DNA of 12,712 nucleotides from Hamiltosporidium magnivora. Taxonomy: Eukaryota; Microsporidia; Dubosqiidae. Of the stretch, positions 1 through 7,394 are shown in pieces; the stretch's first letter is position 1; every line of letters begins with the position of its first letter. The translations under genes and the position numbers were made by a program. The DNA lies in NCBI GenBank assembly GCA_004325065.1, contig PITI01000423.1, positions 1 to 12,712 of the forward strand, in the 5' to 3' direction. A model generated the notes under the pieces. The model saw only the letters and a list, made by a program, of their open reading frames with translations. It ran no database searches and was not told the DNA's origin.

Positions 1-571
1 TTTTATTCTAATATTAAGAACAACCTTGATTTCTATAAATTTTATCGAATAAATGTTTATATTAAAATCGTTGGGCCTACATACTTTTATTTTTTGATGT
101 TTTTCTACGATATTTGCATTGGAAAATTAAATGTCTCTTAAGTGTTTCATTTATAATATTTTCAAAAATAGATGCAAATAAGTATGCTACACTTCTATTT
201 CGCTATAAATAAAATACCCTTTGTATATCTAGAGCAAAATCACACAGATTAAACATCAAATTTTAGAAATTAAAATGTATTTTTTGCTATTTTTAAAAAA
301 ATAGAAACAAGGTTGTTTATAGAAAACATTAAAGATCAGATGTTATTTTTTAAGAATCTTTTTGCTGAAATGACAATAATATAAATTTTAAAGAATCATT
401 TAATGTCAGAACCGTTGATTGGATACATTCTTGTTTTAAATGGCTAAAAAGCAAATTCAGATAGATTAAAGGTTGTACTAAATTGAATATAATTAACTAC
501 TTAGTAAGGAAATAAATTAAATAGACTTTTTTCATTGTAATAAAATGAAATTTTCAACAGACTTTGGTTTT
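1..571. other. Gene-free AT-rich stretch with weak coding traces
   Basis: No intact open reading frame of useful length is present on either strand. Plus-strand translations give short protein-like pieces in changing frames, separated by stops, which could be an old decayed gene or chance. The most suggestive piece (369-512) is listed separately. No tRNA-like or rRNA-like element was recognised. Confidence 0.5.
369..512 (+). pseudogene. Possible remnant of a transposase C-terminus
   Basis: This frame reads about 48 codons with one in-frame stop at 462-464. It contains the segments NINFKESFNVRT, WIHSCFKWLKSKFR and NIINYLVRK. The spacing of an N-x-x-F segment, a threonine-rich turn, an aromatic/Lys helix and a final Tyr-Leu helix resembles the end of ISXO2/Merlin-type DDE transposases, which occur in microsporidia. 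The catalytic residues would lie upstream and were not found. Guanine is not enriched at first codon positions, so the frame may not be coding at all. Length alone is not significant in DNA this AT-rich. Treat it as a weak lead. Confidence 0.2.
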
Positions 572-1279
572 GAAAAATCACATCACTTTTAAACAGCGAC
601 AAGTCTAAAATTTGTTTTCATCGCATTAACGCAGCTCTAGGTTTAACATAAATAATTGCTCTGTAAAACTATATCGGTAACTCCTAGGATACCTACATCC
701 CAAAGTCTTTCATTTTCCAGGTGTGTAGAACCCATTAAATGAGCGATTCAGTTGCCCGAAATTCGTTAATATCTCTTGCATGAAGTCTGATCGTAGGTAG
801 AAACCCAACCTGGGCTCCCCCAAGACTATGCAGCATTCCCACTTTTTTACACTTTCTGAACCCAATAAACTTCTTGCTAAGATATATTTCAGATACTTAC
901 ATTGGGTCCATCTAGACAGTGCAATTTCATACTATCGGTATAACCGGCTACTTGGCTCTCCCGACTTTTAATGGTTTTATTTTTATATCTCCCAGGCTCT
1001 AAGCCTTTTAACGCGAGTGAGCAAGGCTAGGTTTCTATGCTTTTAGATGGAAATTACCTACAAGTTATGCAGCGGTCTGCGATCAAGTTATAAAAAAACC
1101 AAAAACCAACATTGTAGAAATGTTTCACCATTTCTTAGACGATATCCTTCATACAAATTTTGATGAAAATCTGATGTGGTTTAATTCCGACCCAAAATAC
1201 GCAAAATAGCCTTAACACCAATTTCACATACTCATTGACAAGGAGATGGTTTTTTATGAGGTTATCTTTCCTTCCGCTA
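572..1279 (+). repeat. Diverged dispersed repeat, copy A
   Basis: This segment aligns along its whole length with the reverse complement of 3068-3784. The best-conserved core, 624-1140, matches 3214-3730 with exactly equal length (517 bp). It runs from CATTAACGCAG to CATTTCTTAGAC. Identity looks like roughly two thirds by eye, with scattered substitutions and few indels. The segment is clearly richer in G+C than the flanking DNA, which suggests an inserted element. Neither copy has a convincing gene: the longest open stretch here is 713-931 on the minus strand (73 codons without a clear start), while the longest in copy B runs in the opposite sense of the repeat. No terminal inverted repeats or target-site duplications were recognised. 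It could be an old non-autonomous transposon, part of a larger element, or a duplicated gene fragment. Outer edges are approximate. Confidence 0.75.
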
Positions 1280-1506
1280 AGTTATTAACAAATAATTTTA
1301 ATTAGGAATCAAATATTAGCTGGTTATAAGATGGATTACACGGTGTGTTTTCATTGTGTAAAAACAATAGAATAATAGGGTTATTGGGTCTATAAACTTT
1401 AAAAAACATATTAAGAAATTAATTTAGAAAATAGAAGAGAAATCATCTGGCATTTGTCTATAAAAAAAATTTGTAAAATTTTTTACATATGAAATCTAAT
1501 ACTTGA

Positions 1507-1644
1507 AAAAAAATATTCGGATTCTCTATCAAACATAATGTCGTAAATTCTTTCATTAATATAATCGAAAATCTTCCAATTTTTGAACCTAAAGATTTCA
1601 GAAAGGAATCAGAAGTAGCAGTAAGCAAAATAATGTTAATATCT
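1507..1644 (+). pseudogene. Short coding-like remnant, unknown
   Basis: A 46-codon open stretch without its own ATG start follows a TGA at 1504-1506 and ends at a TAA at 1645-1647. It encodes a plausible peptide with segments such as VVNSFINIIENLPIFEPKD and RKESEVAVSKIM. Guanine falls mainly at first codon positions (11 in first, 3 in second, 2 in third), the pattern of real coding DNA and unlike neighbouring random frames. It could be the tail of a decayed gene whose upstream part, in the same frame back to about 1320, is broken by many stops. The family is not recognised. Open frames of this length arise by chance in such AT-rich DNA, so only the base-position bias supports it. Confidence 0.27.
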
Positions 1645-2485
1645 TAATTAAGTATTTTTACAATGTATATTTGAAAAATAGTTATTAAAAAGAAATCCCC
1701 GAAGGATTCGTTTTAATTTTTTTTTTGCTTTAATCTGTGCTTTTCTCTGTTTTAATTTTGACCTTTTTTTCTTATATTTGAGACCTTTTTGTGGATTTGA
1801 TTGCCGGATTGATTTTGGTCATTTTATTCATAATATAGGGTCATCAGTTTCGCTATTTTTTTGTTAAAGTTTGATCATGTCGAAATACATATGTAATGAG
1901 GTAATGAATTTTTTATGTCTCTAAGCTTCTTACAAAAAAAAACACCATATTTTGATGTACTAGAGATTGAATATACATCACGGATTTCTTGTTCATTTAA
2001 TCGATACTTTATAAATTAAATTAAATGAAATGAAATAAAAAACGATTTATGATTGCAAGAATACAATTTAAATTACAATAATAAATTAAAATACTAAGTA
2101 ACAGATAAAAAAAGCTTTAAAATATTTAGATCCAAGAACAAACTAATGATTTTAATAACAATATATTACTTCAAAGAAATAGATTAAAATATTTTTTTTC
2201 GATTTTATAATCTCGATTTTTCTATAAAATAGATAATAATGTTTTAAGAGGCAAACATTTTGCATATTTTCTTTTATATTTATAATTGAGATATTTCAAA
2301 ACACTAAATTATAACGATTTTTCCAAGAAAACCAAATAAATTAAAATAAACATTTTAATAAATTAAACCAATTTTGGAATATTGAGGCTCTATTTTCGAT
2401 TAAACTATTAAATTTATAAAAAGAACCACAATATTTAAAATTAAAATAAATATATTGTATTTATATATTTGGTAGAGCATTTATG

Positions 2486-2536
2486 TGATGCTATGAGATA
2501 ATCTCACTGGAATTAGTGATTGTCTCGTTGCATCAT
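2486..2536. repeat. Imperfect inverted repeat (hairpin)
   Basis: The left arm (2486-2508) contains GATGCTATGAGATAATC and the right arm (2515-2536) contains GATTGTCTCGTTGCATC. They pair over about 20 bp with two G-T wobbles, one mismatch and a two-base bulge around a six-base loop (GGAATT). The arms hold more G and C than the surrounding DNA. It is not a tRNA: the preceding TGGTAGAGCA resembles an A-box, but no acceptor stem or T-arm fits. It could be a structured RNA, a small element terminus, or chance. Confidence 0.4.
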
Positions 2537-3067
2537 TTTTAAAACAGAAAGTCATAAAATCTTTCGTTTACAACTATATTCGTAAAAACAGATATTGCAG
2601 AGTCACGCTCCCAAAATATATCTAAAATGATAATAGTTTGAAAAAATCATGAATTTATAACATTTTGCTCAACCAAAAAACATATTCCCTTAAAGATACC
2701 AAACAAAATACAAGCTAATTTAGAAAACATATTTACAAATATTTAACCATTTCGGTTAGACTTCATCACATAAAAGTTTAAGAAATTTAATAATATAGGA
2801 GTTCTTTATTGTACATAAACTAGTCATATTTTAAAATCATAATCCAGTACATTTATAAAATTAATGAAATATCATAATATCATTCTTCTATATTACATAT
2901 TTCATCAATACTATATGTAAAATATTGTGCCAAAAAGCATTTAAATGAATATTAAAAACCTATCGCATTGTTAAATATTTCGTAAAAAATTGAATACTAG
3001 ACTTTTTACTAAATAAGATGTAAAATTGAACTAAAATTTTAAATTTAATTATATTTTTACATTTGAA

Positions 3068-3784
3068 TAGTGGAGAAAGGAATATTACATTAAAAACTAT
3101 CTGCTTGGAAATGAGCATGCGATATTAATATATTAAATCATGGTTTGAAATTTTGGATGGAGTAAAACAACAATACGCTTCTTTGTTCCATGGAAGTTGT
3201 TATGAGGAGAAAAGTCTAAGAAATGGCAAAACTTTTTCTACAAGTTTATTTGCAGTTTTCAAGCAACCAATTTGAAGCACGCACCTGAACTTGCTGGCAA
3301 TCACCATGTAAAAGCATGCAAACATAGTCTTGCTTTTTCGGGGTAAAAGACTTAGCGCCCGGGGGAATAAAACAAAAAACCATTTAAAGCCAGTAAAGTT
3401 AAGTAGCAGGTTATATCTGTTGGTATTACATGACACTGTCTCGGTAGGCCGAATGTATGGCTCTGAAACATATCTTAGTTAGAAGTTTATTGGGTTCATA
3501 ATGTGTAGAGTAAGCGGGAATGTTGCATAATATTGAAGAAGCCAGGGTGGATTTCGGCCTTAGATCACACTTCATGCAGCTGACATTAATTGAATCCGGG
3601 CAACCTCCTTCCTATGTATTAGTGTGTAAATACCTGGTAGATGAAAGGCTTTAAGACGTAGTTATCGCAAGGGGTACTGATGGAGTGCTGGGGTAGAAGT
3701 TTTTATGTTAAACCTAGAACTGCGTTAATGTCTAATTAAAAATCTTTAACTTGCCACTGTTTTAAAAAGAGGTGATACTTTTTA
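3068..3784 (-). repeat. Diverged dispersed repeat, copy B (inverted)
   Basis: This is the inverted partner of 572-1279. The strongest matches are the equal-length cores 3214-3730 and 624-1140. Weaker similarity continues on both sides, for example a TCATTxxCAAGxAGATxG block near the left end and an AACAGxGxCAAG block near the right end. The G+C content stands out from the flanks. On the minus strand 3200-3436 is open for 79 codons with no recognisable domain. The equivalent stretch of copy A is broken by stops and frame changes. Differences between the copies are spread over all three codon positions in a stretch checked by eye, as expected for neutral decay. The two copies lie 1.8 kb apart as a large imperfect inverted repeat. 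Whether they inserted separately or mark the arms of one element cannot be decided from this window. Confidence 0.75.
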
Positions 3785-3921
3785 ATAAATTTTTAAATTA
3801 TTAAAAAAAGGATAGATACTAGAGTATATAAATTAAACCCATTATATTTTATTTTCGTCTTTAAATAATATAGTTATAAAAATAGTTTGTTTTAAAATTA
3901 AAATAACTAAAAATGTATTAA

Positions 3922-4447
3922 GTTCCTTTAAATGATAATATTTTTAATGAGACGATAAAAGATTATAATATTAATTTTTCGAAGGCACAAACTTGTTTTC
4001 GAGAATCACCAAACGAGATAATATTGGTTTTTATCCGTATAAACGGATGAATTTAAAGGAGAAAAGAAAGTTGTTGAAGAGGCAGAAGAATATATAAAAT
4101 GTAGAAATTTTTTATCCAAAATATATAAGGAAAAAACCAAGACAAGATTAAATACCGTTTAAGCATGGCAAGATTATAACTGTGCCATATACTGATATCT
4201 GCTTAACTAATTTGGAAAATTATAAGCACTTCATTTTTTAAATCAAAATTAAAACGATAAGATGCCTTTTCTTTTGATTTTGAAAGAGACATTTTTGATT
4301 AAAATACCAATCCATTTGAAATTTGAAGAAAGACAATAACAAATTAGGAAATATTTTGAAATTCCAATAATTAAAAACGAGGAAAAATTATCGATTTCTA
4401 AACCAGGTTTTACAAATAAAAGAGAAAAAATTTCAACCGTTTTTATT
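3922..4447 (+). pseudogene. Decayed protein-coding gene, family unknown
   Basis: Several protein-like pieces follow one another on the plus strand in different frames. They are 3922-4047, 4043-4159, about 4155-4238, 4261-4323 (one stop) and 4262-4447 (a TAA at 4337-4339). Segments include KAQTCFRESPNEIILVF, GEKKVVEEAEEYIKC, HGKIITVPYTDICLTNLE, FSFDFERDIFD and IPIIKNEEKLSISKPGF. In the first two pieces guanine is concentrated at first codon positions (9/5/6 and 13/4/5 over positions one, two, three), as in coding DNA. The pieces overlap or abut, as expected if frameshifts broke one gene. No start codon, domain or family was recognised. The similarity of this stretch to real protein is a judgement by eye. 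The repeat copy that ends at 3784 lies about 140 bp upstream and may have removed or displaced the 5' part. Confidence 0.4.
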
Positions 4448-4449
4448 TA

Positions 4450-5110
4450 AGTATGAAATCAAATTCAGGTATAACTACACTAATTAGAATTAAACTAAAA
4501 ATATGAGTAAATATTCTACAGTATTATATTATTGAAGTAGTAATTGCTTACTACATACCTATTAATTTATTCTTTGAGGCTCTTTTTACGATCAGCTTAT
4601 CTGTTTATTCAGAACTATATCTATAATTCTACTTTTCTATGATTTGTAAATGGATTAATTAGTTTCAACCTATACTTGCCAAGTAGAATCTTCCTTGTCT
4701 GTAAGTATATCGCATATGAATGAAAATATAAAGTTTTCGTATATTTTTTTTGTTGTTTTATGCACGTATCTTCTTTTCACGTTCTCACGATAGAATAGCC
4801 TGTACTAACCTTGATAAATCAAATTATTAGTTGTTTTGTCTGTTTGTATATTATTGAATCTGATGTGTCTTTGTATAGAAATCATCTTGTTGATTATCGA
4901 ATATATTTATAATATTTAAATAAATTATCTAATTAATATGACTTGATTTTAGACTTTACCTATTTTATAGTAAGCTATACTTCTACGTTCGAGTTTAAGG
5001 ATAAACTTAACACCTCACCACTACACTCTTCGTAGAGTTCGGACCATCTAACTTTTCATTTTCATTATCTCCCTTTACAATTATATAGAAATATATCAGA
5101 TAAATTTTGC
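4450..5110. other. Gene-free intergenic DNA
   Basis: No intact gene, RNA gene or clear repeat was recognised. One hydrophobic 40-codon open stretch (about 4509-4622, plus strand) is within chance expectation. A short G+C-richer patch near 5010-5050 (containing ACACTCTTCGTAGAGTTCGG) does not fold into a tRNA. Confidence 0.5.
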
Positions 5111-5256
5111 TTTCGATAAGTAGTATCACATTAATTTCTTATTCATAATATATATTTATTGGTTTTTCTTGTATATATTTTGAATTTCGATAAGTAGTAT
5201 CACATTAATTTCCATTTCATAATATATTTATTGGTTTTTCTTGTATATATTTTTAC
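5111..5256. repeat. Tandem duplication, 74-bp unit
   Basis: Two adjacent copies start at 5111 and 5185 with TTTCGATAAGTAGTATCACA and end in TTGGTTTTTCTTGTATATAT. They differ by a few bases in the middle and a small length change in the TATATTTATT stretch. The unit is non-coding and no other function is evident. Confidence 0.9.
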
Positions 5257-5937
5257 TTCCACAAATAAATTGCCATAAATTTTTTATGATAAGTTTTTTT
5301 TTTCTAAAGTATAAATATATTCTCATTAAAATAATAAAACGAACCAGACAATTCACTTTAAAGTAGTAATAACATATATAGTAGTTACTGATATATTTTT
5401 AATATCAAATATCTTCCTTTAAATTCAATTGATTTAATTAATAAGCAAAAGATCGAAATTACTGTAAATAGACTCTAATTTAAAAAATATTTTTACAAAT
5501 AAAAATTTAATTTTAATATTAAATTAAACCAATCAGGAAGTTTTTAAATCCAATTCAAATATTTGCTATATTTTTTTATTTTACAAGACCAATGAATTTA
5601 TAAATAAATATAAAATTAATTGTTTTGTGTGCTGTTATACTCTATTAGATTTTTAAGAATATCACCGTTCATGATTCACAAATTTAGTATTCCGTGTTTC
5701 TATTATTATTACAATCAAAATAAGAAATATAAGTTGATACATATTATCTCACACGTTAATATAGGTAGATTATTTGATTTTTGTTTATATTCAGTATTTG
5801 ATTCTTTAGTTTGTATGCTTATGGTAAAATTTATATTCAAAATGCTAAAAAAAACCTTTTTCTAATCATTTATTACTCCATCATTCTTATTTAACTTCCC
5901 TATTTAATCTTTCTTATTCAATTTTTACATTTCACTT
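5257..5937. other. Gene-free intergenic DNA
   Basis: This is AT-rich sequence with no supported gene. A 65-codon ATG-started frame (5671-5865, plus strand) is rich in Phe, Ile, Lys and Tyr and shows no codon-position bias, so it was rejected as chance. Confidence 0.5.
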
Positions 5938-6178
5938 ATACACATACATTATATTCTAATTAAATTTTTCATCTTAAACCTTATTATTTAATTTTTACAC
6001 ATACATTATATTAAATTAAATTTTTCATAATTAACCTTTCATCTTATTAGACCTTCTTATTTTATTTATACACATACATTATATTCTAATTAAATTGCTA
6101 TATTAACCTTTCATCTTAAATCTTCTGATTTAATTTTAGATTTTATATTATATTCTAATTAAATTGCTATATTAAACT
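5938..6178. repeat. Degenerate tandem repeat around CACATACATTATATT
   Basis: The block CACATACATTATATT occurs at 5941, 5998 and 6071, each time followed by a TAATTAAATT-like stretch and an AACCTTTCATCTTA-like block. A fourth, weaker copy near 6140-6178 keeps TATATTCTAATTAAATTGCT. Spacings are 57, 73 and about 70 bp, so the units have diverged and changed length. Confidence 0.75.
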
Positions 6179-6240
6179 TGATATGTGTCAAAAAAAGATA
6201 TATTAATTTTAATTTATTTGTATCCGATATTGAAAAATAT

Positions 6241-6466
6241 AAACAAAATACACTTCAACTTTAAAATTATAGAAAGTCATAAATGTATCTTTATCTGATT
6301 TTTAAACAAAAATAAACAAAATACACTTTAACTTTAAAATTATAGAAAGTCATAAATCTATCTTTATCTGATTTTTAAACAAAAATAAACAAAATACACT
6401 TCAACTTTAAAATTATAGAAAGTCATAAATGTATCTTTATCTGATTTTTAAACAAAAATAAACAAA
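6241..6466. repeat. Three tandem 73-bp units upstream of the small gene
   Basis: Near-identical units begin at 6241, 6314 and 6387 with AAACAAAATACACTT and end in CTGATTTTTAAACAAAAAT. A partial fourth starts at 6460. Only single-base differences are visible between the units (for example CTTCAACT versus CTTTAACT). The array ends about 53 bp before the ATG of the 79-codon gene, so it lies where the promoter should be and may influence its expression. That role is inferred from position alone. Confidence 0.93.
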
Positions 6467-6519
6467 GAATAAAGAAATATAAACAAAAAAGAAGGAAAGA
6501 AATAAAAAAATACAAAATA

Positions 6520-6759
6520 ATGAAAAAAACCGAATTTAAAAAAGATAAAATTGATTCTTTAGAAAGTAAACATAAAGAAATAATAGAAAGATTAAATAGA
6601 GAAAGAATAGAATATGATATAGTATCTACGACTAGAAGGGACCATCCTAGTGTCTTTAAAACCTTAAAGAAGCAAAGACTTAGCAGATCTGGAACAAGTG
6701 GTATGTTTGTTTTTGGTGATAGTAATGTATTAGAAGATTTACAATTAATTAAAAAGTGA
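6520..6759 (+). CDS. Small hypothetical protein (79 aa)
   Basis: I do not recognise this protein. It is 79 residues long, strongly charged and rich in Lys, Arg, Glu and Asp. Residues about 4-32 are predicted by eye to be one long charged helix (KHKEIIERLNRERIEY). Residues about 38-57 form a basic patch (TRRDHPSVFKTLKKQRLSRS). A Gly/Ser turn follows with a hydrophobic MFVFGDS segment, then a short final helix. There is no signal peptide, membrane segment, or zinc-binding Cys/His pattern. Evidence that it is real: guanine is strongly enriched at first codon positions (about 20 against 15 and 6), the composition differs from the flanking DNA, and the ATG is preceded by an A-rich leader typical of AT-rich eukaryotes. 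It lies 635 bp upstream of the formin gene on the same strand. The basic patch would suit nucleic-acid or histone contact, which is a guess from charge only. Confidence 0.75.
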   Translation: MKKTEFKKDKIDSLESKHKEIIERLNRERIEYDIVSTTRRDHPSVFKTLKKQRLSRSGTSGMFVFGDSNVLEDLQLIKK

Positions 6760-6780
6760 TTTTTATTTGTTTTATTTAAA

Positions 6781-6931
6781 GATTTAATATTTATAAACTT
6801 AACAGATTCATATTTAATATTTTTAACAAATTTAACAGATTTATGGATTTTAATATTTAATATTTAATATTTATAAACTTAACAGATTTAAGGATTTTAA
6901 TATTTTTAACAGATTTGAGGATCTAATATTT
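6781..6931. repeat. Degenerate repeat, about 80-bp unit
   Basis: The block TTAATATTTATAAACTTAACAGATT occurs at 6784 and 6864, 80 bp apart. A related block TTAATATTTTTAACA occurs at 6814 and 6897. AACAGATT(T) recurs five times. The stretch is non-coding and begins about 20 bp after the stop codon of the small gene. Confidence 0.75.
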
Positions 6932-7140
6932 CCAATAATTTTCTATAAAGAGAGAGTTTAAATATAAAATAAGTATCTTAAAACAAAGATATCTAATTTC
7001 TAATAAATAAAAGTAAAATAAAATTTAATTTTTAATTCTATGTTTTACAAATAGAAAACCAATTTTATTATTTTTCTTATATTCAATACTTTTTAATATT
7101 TATAATAAATATTTTAAGAAACTTATGTTTATTTAAAAAT

Positions 7141-7230
7141 TAAGAATTTAAAAATTAAGAATTAAGAATTAAAATTAAAAAATAAAGAATTTAAGAATTA
7201 AGAATTTAAGAATTTAAGAATTAAGAATTA
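7141..7230. repeat. Short-unit tandem repeat of TTAAGAA
   Basis: The sequence is built from interspersed TTAAGAA and TTTAAGAA units, about 90 bp in total, with some AAAATTAA variants. It is simple-sequence DNA about 160 bp before the formin start. Confidence 0.8.
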
Positions 7231-7364
7231 AAAAATATTTTTGTGTTTATTTAAATCTTTAATATGCAAAACAAAAAAAAATATTTTAAATTTCTCTGTT
7301 CATTTACAAAGTTAAATTTAAATACAAAAAAAATAAACGAAACTTTTATTTATGCATCTTTTCA

Positions 7365-7378
7365 CCCTAAAATTTTTT
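7365..7378 (+). promoter_or_regulatory. CCC plus AAAATTTTTT element before the formin start
   Basis: CCCTAAAATTTTTT ends 16 bp before the ATG at 7395. CCC-like and AAATTT-like motifs close to start codons are described as microsporidian promoter signals. C runs are rare in this AT-rich DNA, which gives the match some weight. It is a motif match by eye, without statistics. Confidence 0.35.
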
Positions 7379-7394
7379 AAAAAAAATATTTTTT

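Larger units (their letters stand above)
1280..3067. other. AT-rich spacer between inverted repeat copies
   Basis: No intact gene is visible in these 1.8 kb. The stretch is extremely AT-rich, with long A and T runs. It contains one short coding-like piece (1507-1644) and one imperfect hairpin (2486-2536), both listed separately. Around 2545-3010 one plus-strand frame translates into long protein-like pieces, but it contains about as many stops as expected by chance, so no gene is called. Confidence 0.6.
6760..7364. other. Intergenic DNA between the two genes
   Basis: No gene is visible. The stretch consists largely of degenerate repeats: 6781-6931 and 7141-7230 are listed separately. The rest is A/T-rich sequence without recognisable signals. 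Confidence 0.6.

Noticed and set aside
713..931. A 73-codon minus-strand open stretch inside repeat copy A, with plausible segments such as LGSESVKKWECC.
   Set aside because: It has no clear start, the matching part of copy B is interrupted in this frame, and guanine is spread evenly over the codon positions.
2460..2540. A possible tRNA suggested by TGGTAGAGCA.
   Set aside because: No acceptor stem, anticodon arm or T-arm can be fitted around it; the downstream pairing forms a single long hairpin instead.
2545..3010. A plus-strand frame with long protein-like pieces (for example FRKHIYKYLTISVRLHH).
   Set aside because: It has about eleven stops in 155 codons, close to the chance rate, and a composition (Ile, Lys, Tyr, Asn, Leu) that any AT-rich DNA would give.
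3200..3436. A 78-codon minus-strand open frame inside repeat copy B.
   Set aside because: The same stretch in copy A is broken by stops and frame changes, substitutions are not concentrated at third positions, and the longest open stretch of copy A runs in the other sense of the repeat.
4033..4048. A small perfect hairpin, ATCCGT-ATAA-ACGGAT.
   Set aside because: A six-base stem with a four-base loop is expected by chance in 12.7 kb and lies inside the decayed gene remnant.
5000..5060. A G+C-richer patch with GTAGAGTTCGGACC that recalls a tRNA T-loop.
   Set aside because: No cloverleaf could be drawn on either strand.
5620..5865. An 81-codon plus-strand open frame beginning with TTG (first ATG at 5671).
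   Set aside because: A TTG start is not expected in a eukaryote, the peptide is mainly Phe, Ile, Lys and Tyr, there is no codon-position bias, and frames of this length are expected by chance at this base composition.
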